64,000 nucleotides of DNA, taken from positions 5,191,001 to 5,255,000 of the forward strand of contig NZ_CP150096.1 in NCBI RefSeq assembly GCF_038396765.1, read 5' to 3'. Under the pieces are notes generated by a model. That model was given only the letters and a program-made list of their open reading frames with translations. It was not told the origin of the DNA and searched no databases. Below are positions 27,625-37,115 of the stretch, in pieces; position 1 is the first letter of the stretch, and each line of letters opens with the position of its first letter. The DNA is from Chitinophaga caseinilytica (GTDB taxonomy: Bacteria; Bacteroidota; Bacteroidia; Chitinophagales; Chitinophagaceae). The translations under genes and the position numbers were made by a program.

Positions 27625-30036
27625 ATGTTCGCTAATTACGTTAAAATAGCACAAAGGAACCTGGTCAAATACCGGTTCCATTCCATCCTCAACATTGCCG
27701 GCCTGGCAACGGGCATTGCGTTTGCCATGCTCGTGCTGGCGTACGTCTGGAGCGAGTTGCAGGTGAACCGGGATTTGAAGCACGCATCGCGCCAGCACAT
27801 CCTGCTCAGTAAATGGAAAGATCCCAATTTCGGGTTCGAACTGGCGACCTTCGGGAATCTGCCGGTGGCTTTGAAGGAGGAATACCCCGGGCTGGTGGAA
27901 AATTATTACCGTTGGGACGGGGTGACGGGACAGGTGAATGTCGGCGAAAAGGCTTTCCGGGAAGGTTTGCAGATCGGCGACAGCTCGTTCCTGAAAATGT
28001 ACGGGTTCAAAGTGCTTTCCGGCGATGTGGCCCATGCTTTGCAGGCGCCCACTTCCGCGGTGATCAATGCAGACATCGCCCGGAAATTCTTCGGAAAAAC
28101 GGATGTGGCGGGCAGTACGATCGAGATTTCCAATTTTGCGGGAAAACGGCTGCAGTTCATGATCGATGCCGTGATCGAAACACCGGCGCAAAATACCGTT
28201 ACCCGCCTCGATTCCCGCAACCAAAACGGCATTTACCTCCCTGCTTCCGCGATCACGTTTTTCGGAAGGGACATGAATAACTGGACGAGCCCCTACATCG
28301 TGGGCCTCGTGGAGCTCCGCGAAGGCGTAACCGCCGCCGACCTCGAGAAACCGCTCGCCGCGCTGCTGAAAACACATACAGACGCCGCCGTGGTGGCCAA
28401 TCTCCGTGTGGAAGCCGTTCCCCTGACCGAATATTACCTCAACAGCGGCAACGGGCTCGTGCGCCGCATGCTGTATACGCTTTCCGGCATCGCGCTGTTC
28501 ATCCTGCTGATGGCGATCGTCAATTTCGTGAACCTTTCGGTAAGCAGGGCTTCGTCGCGCCTGAAAGAGATCGGCGTACGGAAAGCGTTGGGCGGCCGGC
28601 GGAAACAGCTCATCTGGCAGTTCATGCTGGAATCGGCCATGCTCGTGGTAGCGGCGGCCGTGGTGGGCGCGGGCTTGTATTTTGCCCTGAAAGTGCCGTG
28701 CGGCCAATTGCTGGGCAAGGAATTGCCCGGTCTGGGCGACTTCCCCGCGTATTTCATCGCTTTCCCGCTGGCGCTCATCGTTTTCACGGGGCTCGCGGCG
28801 GGGCTGTATCCTGCATTCGTCTTGTCCGGCTTCCGGGTTACGGATGCCCTGAAAGGCAAGCTGAAAGCCACACACGAAAAAGTAGACCTCCGCAGATCGC
28901 TCGTCGGTTTTCAATATCTCACGGCGGCGGTGGTGCTCGTGGCGGCGTTTATCATCAGCCGGCAGGTGCAGCTGTTCTTCAGCGATGAATTGGGGTACGA
29001 TAAAACCCGGCTCGTTTCGCTCCCGCTTCCCCGCGACTGGACGCCCGAAGGCCTCGCCCGGATGCAGAACGTCCGCGGACAGATGGCGCAATTGCCGGAG
29101 GTGCAATCGGCGGCCGTGTCTTTCGAAATCCCCGACGGCAACAATGGCGGCAGCATCAATGTGTATGGCGCGGGGAGGGATTCTGCAAATGCAGTTACCA
29201 CTTTACAATTGTATACTGACGAATATTTCGCGCAGACCTACGGCATGTCTATGGCGGCGGGCAGGTTCTTTTCCGAAGCGGGGCAGCAATTCCCGCAGGG
29301 AACGATCGTCATCAACGAATCGCTGGCGCGCCTTTTCGGCTGGGAGGTTCCGCAATCCGCCGTCGGCCAACAGATCCGGGTGGCGGGTTTCAACGCGGTG
29401 CTGACGGTAGCCGGTGTGGTGAAGGATTTTCATTTTTCGTCGATGCAACAGGCGGTGCAACCCATCGTGTTCATCCATCCTTCGGCTACGAATATTTATA
29501 GGTATATGTCGCTGAAGCTCGCGCCCGGGAACGGGATCGCCGCGCAGATGCAGGCCGTTCGCGCGAAGTGGGAAGAACTGATGCCCGGAACGCCGTTCGA
29601 ATACAAGTTTACCGACGACATGCTCGCGCGGATGTACGACACGGAGCTTCGGCTTAAATACGCCGCGTATGCCGCCACGGGGCTCGCTTTGGTGATCGTG
29701 CTGCTCGGAGTGACGGGCATGATTTCGTTCAGCATTCAAAAGCGCACGAAAGAGATCGGGGTGCGCAAGGTGCTGGGGGCATCCATCCCCGGGATCATCG
29801 GGCTGTTCGTGAAGGAATTCATGAAAGTGATCCTCCTGGCAATGCTGGTCGCCTTCCCTATCGCGTATTTCATCATGCATCAGTGGCTGAACGACTATAC
29901 TTACCGCATCCATATTACACCATTGCCTTTCGTTATGGCATTCGTGTTGCTGGCGGGCACAACGGCCGTATTGATTTTCGTGCAAACGTTCCGTGCGGCG
30001 AATGCCAACCCTGTAAAGAGTTTGCGGACGGAGTGA
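27625..30036 (+). CDS. MacB/FtsX-type ABC transporter permease
   Basis: The 803-residue paralogue of the upstream gene begins MFANYVKIAQRNLVKYRFHS and has TM1, MacB-like periplasmic domain, SRASSRLKEIGVRKALGG, a second periplasmic domain, and a final TM block with KRTKEIGVRKVLGAS. Two such proteins in tandem are common in Bacteroidota and may form a heterodimer for efflux or lipoprotein-type mechanotransmission. A strong terminator follows. Confidence 0.93.
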   Translation: MFANYVKIAQRNLVKYRFHSILNIAGLATGIAFAMLVLAYVWSELQVNRDLKHASRQHILLSKWKDPNFGFELATFGNLPVALKEEYPGLVENYYRWDGVTGQVNVGEKAFREGLQIGDSSFLKMYGFKVLSGDVAHALQAPTSAVINADIARKFFGKTDVAGSTIEISNFAGKRLQFMIDAVIETPAQNTVTRLDSRNQNGIYLPASAITFFGRDMNNWTSPYIVGLVELREGVTAADLEKPLAALLKTHTDAAVVANLRVEAVPLTEYYLNSGNGLVRRMLYTLSGIALFILLMAIVNFVNLSVSRASSRLKEIGVRKALGGRRKQLIWQFMLESAMLVVAAAVVGAGLYFALKVPCGQLLGKELPGLGDFPAYFIAFPLALIVFTGLAAGLYPAFVLSGFRVTDALKGKLKATHEKVDLRRSLVGFQYLTAAVVLVAAFIISRQVQLFFSDELGYDKTRLVSLPLPRDWTPEGLARMQNVRGQMAQLPEVQSAAVSFEIPDGNNGGSINVYGAGRDSANAVTTLQLYTDEYFAQTYGMSMAAGRFFSEAGQQFPQGTIVINESLARLFGWEVPQSAVGQQIRVAGFNAVLTVAGVVKDFHFSSMQQAVQPIVFIHPSATNIYRYMSLKLAPGNGIAAQMQAVRAKWEELMPGTPFEYKFTDDMLARMYDTELRLKYAAYAATGLALVIVLLGVTGMISFSIQKRTKEIGVRKVLGASIPGIIGLFVKEFMKVILLAMLVAFPIAYFIMHQWLNDYTYRIHITPLPFVMAFVLLAGTTAVLIFVQTFRAANANPVKSLRTE

Positions 30037-30081
30037 TGGATAATATTATCGGTGGATGCGATTTTTCATCCTGCAGATATT

Positions 30082-30119
30082 AACAAAACATCCGGTCAGT
30101 TTTGACCGGATGTTTTGTT
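30082..30119 (+). terminator. rho-independent terminator of the permease pair
   Basis: A perfect 17-bp stem (AACAAAACATCCGGTCA with its complement), a 4-base loop GTTT and a T-rich 3' arm lie 45 bases after the permease stop. No gene is seen in the following 155 bases. Confidence 0.92.
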
Positions 30120-30272
30120 TTGGGGGGCGAAGTAAAATTCCAATACGAATTTCCAAAGGTTGATGCTGCTTTAAGCAAGCCTACAATCTTAAAATGTCAT
30201 TCCGATCACTGCGGATTTACCAAATTCATATTTCTTCAAACCTGATCGAAAACATGAAACCCGATCCGTGTA

Positions 30273-31076
30273 TCATTTCCGTTTCCTGATTTCCTGCAGC
30301 ATCAATGGATACGCGGGGCCGGGCATATTGCCGTGCTCATAGCCGTCGAATTCGTAGAGATGAGTGTTTTTGTGGCCGGCGAGCTGCATCATCCGTGCCC
30401 AGTAGGCGTTTTCTTCGTAGCGGCCCATCATTTCCTTTTCGCGGTCGCCGGTGTAGAGGAAAAGCGGCGGCGCGTCTGCACGAACGTGGTAAAGGGGCGC
30501 GAATGCGTCGATGATGGGCGTCAGTTCGGGGATTTTCCGTTCGTTCCTGACGGTAAAATGCGTGATGGCCTGGGAGCTGAAGGGGAAAAGTGCTGCGATG
30601 CGGTTGGCGTCTATGTTATAGCGGGCGAGCCATTGTTTGTCCAGCCCCACCATGGCCGTGAGGTACCCCCCGGCCGAATGTCCCGCCACGTAAATCCGGG
30701 AGGTATCGCCACCATATTCCGCCGCATGCCGGAAAGCGAAGGCCACCGCGGCCGCGGCGTCTTCGATATACGCCGGGCAATGCACCTTCGGGCTCAGGCG
30801 ATAGTTCACCGCCATCACCACAACGCCCTGTTTCATGAGTTCTTTCGGGATGAATTTGTTGCCACCCGTGATCCCTCCGCCATGAAACCACACGATCACG
30901 GGGAGTTTCGCAGGGCGGGAAGGGTAATACACATCCAGCACACAGCGTTCCCGCATGTATGCGTCCTGCTCACCGGTGCGGTAAGGAATATTGTCTTTGC
31001 GCTGATATGAAAGGGTATCCTGTGCGGAAGCGGTAACGGCCAGCAACAGGAACAGGAAGGATAACAGGTGTTTCAT
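30273..31076 (-). CDS. secreted alpha/beta-hydrolase, carboxylesterase-like
   Basis: The 267-residue protein has a signal peptide (LLLAVTASAQ) and a BD-FAE/esterase-type fold: oxyanion motif IVWFHGGGITGG, nucleophile GHSAGG, and a late EFDGYEHGN that supplies the catalytic His. It likely removes ester groups in the periplasm, for example acetyl or feruloyl groups from glycans. The PepSY-like and methyltransferase genes lie upstream on the same strand. Confidence 0.88.
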   Translation of the reverse strand: MKHLLSFLFLLLAVTASAQDTLSYQRKDNIPYRTGEQDAYMRERCVLDVYYPSRPAKLPVIVWFHGGGITGGNKFIPKELMKQGVVVMAVNYRLSPKVHCPAYIEDAAAAVAFAFRHAAEYGGDTSRIYVAGHSAGGYLTAMVGLDKQWLARYNIDANRIAALFPFSSQAITHFTVRNERKIPELTPIIDAFAPLYHVRADAPPLFLYTGDREKEMMGRYEENAYWARMMQLAGHKNTHLYEFDGYEHGNMPGPAYPLMLQEIRKRK

Positions 31077-31097
31077 GCGGGTTAAAATAGAAAATTA

Positions 31098-31538
31098 TCA
31101 CCACCAATCCGCGTTCTCGATCACCTTTCCTTCCTTGTCGAAAACAACTTTAAGATCGTCCGGCTTGCCGTCCAGCTCCACCTGGTAGAAAATCTCCTTG
31201 CCCCGGGTGATCATTTCGGCATCGTCGACCTTAAAGCCTTTGTATTGCGTGCGGATAGCGCGCGTCACCGGCGCCGGGAGCGCCCCGGAACGGACGTCGT
31301 ACTTCCAGGCCAGGAGCTTGCCGTTGGCCTCGTACAGGGCTTTATGGTCTACCCGGTTCACATCGAAATCCGCCTGCACCCGGTCGCCTTGGCGATGCCA
31401 CTCCACATCCTTGGCGGCGGGGAACTTCTTCTTGAAATTTTTCTCCACAACCGGAGGGATGGATTGCTGCACGCGGACGTCCTGCGCAAAGGCGCTTCCG
31501 GAAATGCACAACACCAACATCAGCAGTAATGACTTCAT
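31098..31538 (-). CDS. periplasmic PepSY-like (DUF2874-type) protein
   Basis: The start is ATG 31538 (MKSLLLMLVLCISGSAFAQ), a signal peptide; the in-frame TTG two codons earlier is not needed. The mature part has the repeated small fold of Bacteroidota PepSY-like proteins: NFKKKFPAAKDVEWHRQGDRVQADFDVN, then KGFKVDDAEMITRGKEIFYQVELDG. These are secreted proteins of unknown role, perhaps inhibitors or binding modules. The gene is 21 bases upstream of the esterase gene. Confidence 0.8.
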   Translation of the reverse strand: MKSLLLMLVLCISGSAFAQDVRVQQSIPPVVEKNFKKKFPAAKDVEWHRQGDRVQADFDVNRVDHKALYEANGKLLAWKYDVRSGALPAPVTRAIRTQYKGFKVDDAEMITRGKEIFYQVELDGKPDDLKVVFDKEGKVIENADWW

Positions 31539-31586
31539 TATCAATCGATTTTATCAATATTAACAAAATCTGCCGGCAAAGGTTGC

Positions 31587-32201
31587 TCAGGCTGTTTTCG
31601 TGAAGATACAAAATCTGAAATCCTGCGTGGTGCCGAAAGGTGTGGTATGCACGTGTGTGAGGCATTCGTTTTTACGGAAATGCGGCGCGAAGGTTTCCGT
31701 CATTTTTGTTTCGGAATAGCGCGTCACCGGCAGTCCACTGCATTTTTCGGGGCCGGTTTCGGAAAAAGTACCGATGATGAGCGTGCCGGTTACGGAGCGA
31801 CCGGCCGTTTCCACATATCGGGCGATCTGTTCGGGCGTGGTGAGGAAGTGGAATGCGGCCCTGTCGTGCCAGATATCGTACGATCCCCCTTCGAAGGCGT
31901 CGATGTCGGATGCGATCCATTTCACGCCGGCGCCCTTCTCCCCCAGCCGCGCTTTCGCTTTTTCCAGCGCCGCTGCGGAAATATCGAGCACCGTGATGTT
32001 GGTATACCCTTCTTCCAGCAACCAGTCGGTCAACCGGCTGTCGCCCCCGCCGATATCGATGATGGCCGCGTCTTTCCCGAGGCCCGTCTGCCGGATCAGC
32101 TCCAGCGAAAGTTCGGGCTTGTCCTGCGTCCAGCTCACGTCTTGCGGGCCTTTTTCACGGTATACCTTTTCCCAGTGCGACTGTTTTTGCGATTGGTCCA
32201 T
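31587..32201 (-). CDS. class I SAM-dependent methyltransferase
   Basis: The start is ATG 32201 (MDQSQKQSHWEKVY), 204 residues. Motifs: HWEKVYREKGPQDVSW at the N-terminus, motif I AAIIDIGGGDSRLTDWLL, VLDISAAAL, and IWHDRAAFHFL. This resembles the thiopurine/tellurite-type small methyltransferases with the SWxQ-like opening. Substrate is unknown. It starts 23 bases downstream of the MFS gene stop and might be read through from the sialic-acid operon. Confidence 0.85.
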   Translation of the reverse strand: MDQSQKQSHWEKVYREKGPQDVSWTQDKPELSLELIRQTGLGKDAAIIDIGGGDSRLTDWLLEEGYTNITVLDISAAALEKAKARLGEKGAGVKWIASDIDAFEGGSYDIWHDRAAFHFLTTPEQIARYVETAGRSVTGTLIIGTFSETGPEKCSGLPVTRYSETKMTETFAPHFRKNECLTHVHTTPFGTTQDFRFCIFTKTA

Positions 32202-32224
32202 TTTCCGTTGATTGAACGGCAAAG

Positions 32225-33478
32225 TTACGGATTTGAAGCATCTGCAGTTTCGTCCTGAAAATCCCTGGATTTGGGTTTGAGGGTAACGAGGAGCATGATC
32301 ACCGCGGCGAGGATCACGACAGACATGAGGGCGAAATCGCGCCCGAGGTTCCCCGCGTCGGTAGACCGGCCCAGCCAGCCTGTGATCAGCGCGCCGGAGA
32401 ATACGCCGCCCATGTTCATGATCCCGTATGCCGTGGCGCGGTTGCGCGGACTTACGAACTGGCAGAGAATGGGCATGTTGTTGGCGTCGAACATTCCGAA
32501 GCCCGCGCCGAAAAAGAACGCCGCGGCCACGAGGAAGAACACCGAATTCCCGAGTCCCAGGAACAACAGCGCGGGAATGGTGAGCGATAGCCCGATGGCG
32601 CTGGTATACACGCGCCCCCGGAGGTTATGCTGCACCCAGCGGTCGCTCAGCATGCCGCCCGCCACCACGCCGATGAGCGACGAAGCCGCGATGGTAATGG
32701 TAGCCAGCGGGCCGGCTTCGCTCATGGGCACGCCCAAACTGCCGGAGAACAGCGTCGGCAGCCAGTTTTTAATGGCCCATCCGGGGATGCTGGGAATGGA
32801 AAAATACAGGAAGATGACCCAGAACGGCAGCAGGCCCAGCAGGCCTTTCAGCCCGCCGAACAAGGGTTTGCGCTGTCCGGAAACCGGACTGGCCTGCATT
32901 TCGGGCCTTTTTTCATGGAGGAAAGCCATCAGTACAACGGCATACGCGATGCCAATAAGCCCGAACCAGTGGAAAGTGGCCTGCCAGGAAGCCACCGCGG
33001 CGATGGTGGCGCCGAAGCCGCCGAGCGCCTGACCCATGTACAGGCCCGTCATATGAATACCCACGGCCAGCGATCGTGTTTTCCCGGTATGGTAATCCGC
33101 GATCATGGAAAGCGCCGCAGGAATGTAAAGCGCTTCGCTCACGCCCATGACCGCCCGCAATGCGTAGAGCTGCCAGAAATCGCCGGCATAGCCCATCAGC
33201 AGCGTTACGGCAGACCAAACGAAAAGACTTCCGGTGATGAGCCATTTACGGTTGAAGCGGTCGGCCGCGAGGCCCGACAGGGGCGACATCAACCCGTAAA
33301 TCCACAGGAAAACCGCCATGAGCCTCCCGAAGTTGGTGGCACTTTCCAGCTCGTGGATGTCTATCTGGATGGCCGGGCGCATGGTAGACAGCATCTGCCG
33401 GTCGAGGTAATTGAGCAGCGCCACCAGCCAGAGGAGCGCCACAACGAGCCATGGGTAATATTTTGCGTTTTTCATCAT
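32225..33478 (-). CDS. MFS transporter, probably for sialic acid
   Basis: The 417-residue protein has twelve predicted membrane helices and MFS signatures: NYLDRQMLSTMRPAIQID in helix 1, GLAADRFNRKWLI between helices 2 and 3, and GMLSDRW in the second half. It belongs to the ACS/anion-cation symporter-like group that includes hexuronate and sialic-acid carriers. Its place at the end of a run of sialidases, lyase and epimerase genes suggests NanT-type uptake of N-acetylneuraminate at the inner membrane. Function is inferred from context. Confidence 0.85.
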   Translation of the reverse strand: MMKNAKYYPWLVVALLWLVALLNYLDRQMLSTMRPAIQIDIHELESATNFGRLMAVFLWIYGLMSPLSGLAADRFNRKWLITGSLFVWSAVTLLMGYAGDFWQLYALRAVMGVSEALYIPAALSMIADYHTGKTRSLAVGIHMTGLYMGQALGGFGATIAAVASWQATFHWFGLIGIAYAVVLMAFLHEKRPEMQASPVSGQRKPLFGGLKGLLGLLPFWVIFLYFSIPSIPGWAIKNWLPTLFSGSLGVPMSEAGPLATITIAASSLIGVVAGGMLSDRWVQHNLRGRVYTSAIGLSLTIPALLFLGLGNSVFFLVAAAFFFGAGFGMFDANNMPILCQFVSPRNRATAYGIMNMGGVFSGALITGWLGRSTDAGNLGRDFALMSVVILAAVIMLLVTLKPKSRDFQDETADASNP

Positions 33479-33516
33479 TCCTGGTTCCGTGGATTTTTAA
33501 AACTAGTCAAATATTG

Positions 33517-34619
33517 TCACTCCGCCGTGCGAACGCGGGGCGTCCGCGTTCCCGGGCGAACTTCGCCGCCGGGCATCACCAGCAGGCCATTCCAGCGTGT
33601 GAGCGGCGTGGTTACGGGCGCCCAGAGGCTTTTATCCGGTTGGGCCGCAGCGTCGGCGAGGTGTTCAGTAGGGATGCGGCCACCGGGCGACCAGGCATCC
33701 TGCTCAGGATTATAAACATAGATGGAATCCGAAAACCCGGGATGGCGTTCGCGGAGCGTGGCGGCGTTGGCCGCGTCGGCACCATTGTCTCCCCCGAAAA
33801 TCCGGATCGTACCTTGCTCGTCGGTAGCTGCGGGCGTGGGGGCGGCCACCGTTGGCGCCGGCATGGGCGCGCAGGATTTCCAGCCGTCTGCGGGACTGTA
33901 GCGCCAGGCGTCGGTGAGGTAGCTGCGCGCGCCGTTCTCGAGGCCCGCTCCACTGAAAACGAAGAACGATTCCCCCGAAACACCGGCTACTGCCAGCATC
34001 CGCGGCGCGCCGGGCCAGGTGGGCAATTGCTGCCAGTGTAATTTTTCAGGGGATGCGGAAAGGTCGAGCAGGAAGAAATCACTGGCGGCATCCATGCTTC
34101 CGGGCGAACGAAGCCCTCCGGCCACGTATATTTTTTCCCGGCCATCGCGCCGCAGGAATTGGCCAATGGAAAGGGCAACGGCGGAAAAGGGATCGTTTCC
34201 AGCGCACCGTTCTTCCAGCGGAGGAGGAACACATCTGCATAATGCCCTTCGGCATTGCTACCGCCGATGCACAACAGGCCGTCGTCAGTAGTGATGGAAA
34301 CGCCGTAACCCAAAGGCCGCGGCAGTTTTCCGGCTTCCTTCCAGCCGCCATTCGCATCTTCCAGCACAAACACTTTATCGTACCAGGTTTTGACGCCGCC
34401 GTTCCAGGGCGTGCCACTGCCGGGGAAATTACTTCCTCCCGCCACCAGCAACGCACCGTTCGAAACACCGGCAAATGATCCCGCGAAACCCTTTTCGTCC
34501 GGGATGGCCGGCAGCGTATCCCAATGATACGCCGACCGGCCGGTTTCCGTTTTACGCATACTGCAACTTGTTGCCATACAACACATCGATATGATCAAAA
34601 GAAAGAGAGAATTTTTCAT
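33517..34619 (-). pseudogene. NanM-like N-acetylneuraminate epimerase (Kelch repeat lipoprotein), frame interrupted
   Basis: The first frame starts at ATG 34619 with a lipoprotein signal (Cys 19 in MATSC) and Kelch blades (GVSNGALLVAGGSNFPG; YGVSITTDDGLLCIGG), as in NanM. The frame is lost after CGAMAGKK. The remaining blades (VAGGLRSPGS; SFFVFSGAG; IRIFGGDNG; LVMPGGEVRPG) are in another frame down to 33517. One more A in the A6 run (plus-strand T6 at 34131-34136) gives GKKIYVAGG and a 367-residue protein, normal for NanM. NanM converts alpha- to beta-Neu5Ac in the periplasm. Neighbours are sialidases, lyase and MFS genes. Confidence 0.85.
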
Positions 34620-34622
34620 ACG

Positions 34623-36131
34623 CTATAGTTGGTACAATGCCAGCACTTCCGCGTCTGTCAAAGCTTTGCGGTAGATGATGACATCGTCGAGCTGACCGGA
34701 GAAATAGCTGGAATTGGCCGCTGCCCCTTCCTGAAAGCCGATCTTGAAATCCTGTCCGTTAGACACCGTCCGTAATGCGGGCGCCGTGGCCGATCCAACT
34801 TTCACGCCATCTACGTACACCGCAGTGGTAGTACCGCTGCGCACGGCCACCACGTGATGCCACGCATCGTCGCTCACATTGCCCGCAGCGCCCAGGTTCA
34901 CAAACGTGGAGCCGACGCCGTCTTCGATGCAGAACCGCATCCGGCGGTCGCTGGTATTGTCGTTGAGGCGTATCCAGGTCTGGTTGTCTTTGCTCCCGTT
35001 GCGCCCGGATTCCTGCCAGAGCATCATTTTGCTGTTCGAGCCGGTTTTCACCCAGAGAGAAACGGTATAATCATCCGCGCCGAAGTTCGTTGCGGCATGA
35101 TCGGCGAGCAATACGCCGGAAGCGCCGTTGAACGTAGCTGAAAGCCCCGTTCCGCCGAACCGGTCCTGCCCGAAAGCGACGCCGCCGCCAACGGCCGACA
35201 TGGCAATGCCGTTCGGCCCCGCATCGATCGCCGAATGGTTGAACGGAACGAAGGCCGACAAGTTGCCGGAGGGGATCACGAGCAGGAATTTGTCCATCGT
35301 TTTGACATGGGAATTGTAAGGATTGCTCACCTTGAGCGACACCTTATACCTTCCCGGCAGCGTGAACGTGAATTCCGGGTTTTGGTCGGTGGACGCATGC
35401 GCTTCGGGGCCGCTGATCGTCCATTCCCAACCGGTTACCGCGCCCATGGAAACGTCTTTCAACTTGATTTTCCCACCTGCGTACGTGGCGGGCTGATCGC
35501 TGGTGAAATCGGCGCTGATAGACGCGGGGTCCAGTATCCTGATGAAATTCTCTTTCACCACCTGGTCCGTAAACTGCGGATTGGATGCCGTGAGCGACAC
35601 GCGGTAATAGCCCGTGTCGGCAAACTTCATTACCGGGTGCTGTTGCGTAGAACGCAGCGTGGCCCCGCCTTTCAGGGGCGTAAACTCCCAGGCCCAGGTC
35701 TGCGGCTTGCCGGCGCTGGTGTCTCTGAATTTTACGTCTTCGTGCTGGAAATAAACCGCGGCGGCCGTTTTGAAATCGGCACGCACGCGGTTGTAATCCA
35801 CTTTGATATACGCTTTTCTGGTGATGGACTTTTGTGTATGGGCGTTCTTCACTTCCAGCGTCACTTCGTAAGTGCCGGGCTGGGAGTAGATCACTTTGGG
35901 GGCCGACAAAGTGGAGGATTCCGGCTGGCCGCCCTGGAAGTTCCACTGCCAGTGGGTTACGTATCCATCGGTAAAATCCTTGAACACGATGCTGTCTCCG
36001 GCGCTGATCTCCTGCTTGTCTGATTCGAACACCACTTCGCGGATCACGGTATCGTTGGGATCGTCGTCTTTCTTACAGGCGGCCATCAACAGGGCTGCGA
36101 GGCAAAAAAACAGGTAACGGGAATGTTTCAT
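34623..36131 (-). CDS. PKD- and LamG-domain surface lipoprotein
   Basis: The start is ATG 36131 (MKHSRYLFFCLAALLMAAC, lipid Cys 19), 502 residues. Three PKD-type domains occupy about residues 30-290 (DGYVTHWQWNFQGG; PQTWAWEFTP; VTGWEWTISG). Residues about 310-500 are a LamG/concanavalin lectin-like domain (DDYTVSLWVKTGSNSKMMLWQ; AWHHVVAVRSGTTTAVYVDG; QLDDVIIYRKALTDAEVLALY). It is probably a surface glycan-binding protein of the sialic-acid locus. It lies 4 bases before the NanM-like gene and 4 bases after the lyase gene. Confidence 0.85.
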   Translation of the reverse strand: MKHSRYLFFCLAALLMAACKKDDDPNDTVIREVVFESDKQEISAGDSIVFKDFTDGYVTHWQWNFQGGQPESSTLSAPKVIYSQPGTYEVTLEVKNAHTQKSITRKAYIKVDYNRVRADFKTAAAVYFQHEDVKFRDTSAGKPQTWAWEFTPLKGGATLRSTQQHPVMKFADTGYYRVSLTASNPQFTDQVVKENFIRILDPASISADFTSDQPATYAGGKIKLKDVSMGAVTGWEWTISGPEAHASTDQNPEFTFTLPGRYKVSLKVSNPYNSHVKTMDKFLLVIPSGNLSAFVPFNHSAIDAGPNGIAMSAVGGGVAFGQDRFGGTGLSATFNGASGVLLADHAATNFGADDYTVSLWVKTGSNSKMMLWQESGRNGSKDNQTWIRLNDNTSDRRMRFCIEDGVGSTFVNLGAAGNVSDDAWHHVVAVRSGTTTAVYVDGVKVGSATAPALRTVSNGQDFKIGFQEGAAANSSYFSGQLDDVIIYRKALTDAEVLALYQL

Positions 36132-36135
36132 GTTG

Positions 36136-37098
36136 TTAGCTTTTGTGAGGGGAATGATGGCCGGCTGCGACGTTCCCGGGCAGGGAAGCCCCCGCGGCCC
36201 GCAACGTTTCGGCAAACCGGATGTCTTCGAGATACTGACGGATGTCTTCCGTCTGCAGCGGGCTCAATTGCGCCAGCGGCAACCTGCACGGCCCGAGGTC
36301 CGTACCGAGGATTTTCAGGATCGCTTTCTGCGTGGGAATGGCCGAAAACCGCCCCAGGCAACGGATCATCCGCACCGCTTCGTACTGCCACTTTTGCGCC
36401 CCGGCCATGTCTCCCGCTTCGAAACACGCCACCACCTTGCGGTAGAGCGGTGCGGCAAAGGTGTACGTGCTACCAATGGCGCCTTTCGCGCCAACGGCCA
36501 GCGCTGGCAGCAGCAATTCGTCGTACCCGAAAAGGATATCGAATTTGCCGTTGCCGTATTGCACGCATGCCTGGTATTCATGCAGGGTAGACGCGGTGTA
36601 TTTGATGCCTGCGAGGTTGGGGATCGCGGGTTCCGCCAGTTGCAGGAACTCCAGCAAATCCATGGCCACGCCGGTGATGGCGGGAATGTGGTAATAGTAG
36701 AAAGGCATCTGCGGCGCCGCCGAAGCGATCTGCGCCATGCAATCCACGAGGTTTTGGGCAGACGATGGCTTGAAATAAAACGCGGCTACTGCCGAGATCG
36801 CGTCTGCACCGATGCGTTGCGCGTGCTCCGCAAGCTTGCGCGCTTCCGCGATGGCGGGGTGGCCAACGTGTACCAGCACCAGGCAACGCTTGTTCACGGC
36901 TTTCACATACGCTTCCGCGATCTGCATCCGCTCTTCGATCGTCAGGTTCGGCCCTTCGCCGTTGGTACCGCAGATGAAAACGCCCTTCACGCCATCGGCG
37001 ATGAGCTGGTCTACCAGCGAAGGGATGCGGGTGAGGTCTGGCGAGCCGTCGGCATGGAACGAGCTGAATGTGGCGGCGATCAATCCTTGTATTCTCAT
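36136..37098 (-). CDS. nanA: N-acetylneuraminate lyase (DapA/NanA family aldolase)
   Basis: The start is ATG 37098 (MRIQGLIAATFSSF), 321 residues; codons upstream to 37206 do not fit. The protein is a class I TIM-barrel aldolase. The substrate loop is GTNGE (44-48, where many members have GSTGE), the catalytic Tyr is in FYYYHIPA (Tyr 136) and the Schiff-base Lys is in AGIKYTAS (Lys 166). The YYYHIPA motif is characteristic of sialic-acid lyases rather than DapA. It splits Neu5Ac into ManNAc and pyruvate in the cytosol. It is between the lipoprotein and sialidase genes of the operon. Confidence 0.9.
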   Translation of the reverse strand: MRIQGLIAATFSSFHADGSPDLTRIPSLVDQLIADGVKGVFICGTNGEGPNLTIEERMQIAEAYVKAVNKRCLVLVHVGHPAIAEARKLAEHAQRIGADAISAVAAFYFKPSSAQNLVDCMAQIASAAPQMPFYYYHIPAITGVAMDLLEFLQLAEPAIPNLAGIKYTASTLHEYQACVQYGNGKFDILFGYDELLLPALAVGAKGAIGSTYTFAAPLYRKVVACFEAGDMAGAQKWQYEAVRMIRCLGRFSAIPTQKAILKILGTDLGPCRLPLAQLSPLQTEDIRQYLEDIRFAETLRAAGASLPGNVAAGHHSPHKS

Positions 37099-37115
37099 GG
37101 TGTGGTGTGTCGGTT

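Noticed and set aside
26827..29106. 759-codon minus-strand frame across both permease genes
   Set aside because: It is antisense to two well-supported FtsX permeases, is rich in His/Gln/Arg and has no recognisable fold.
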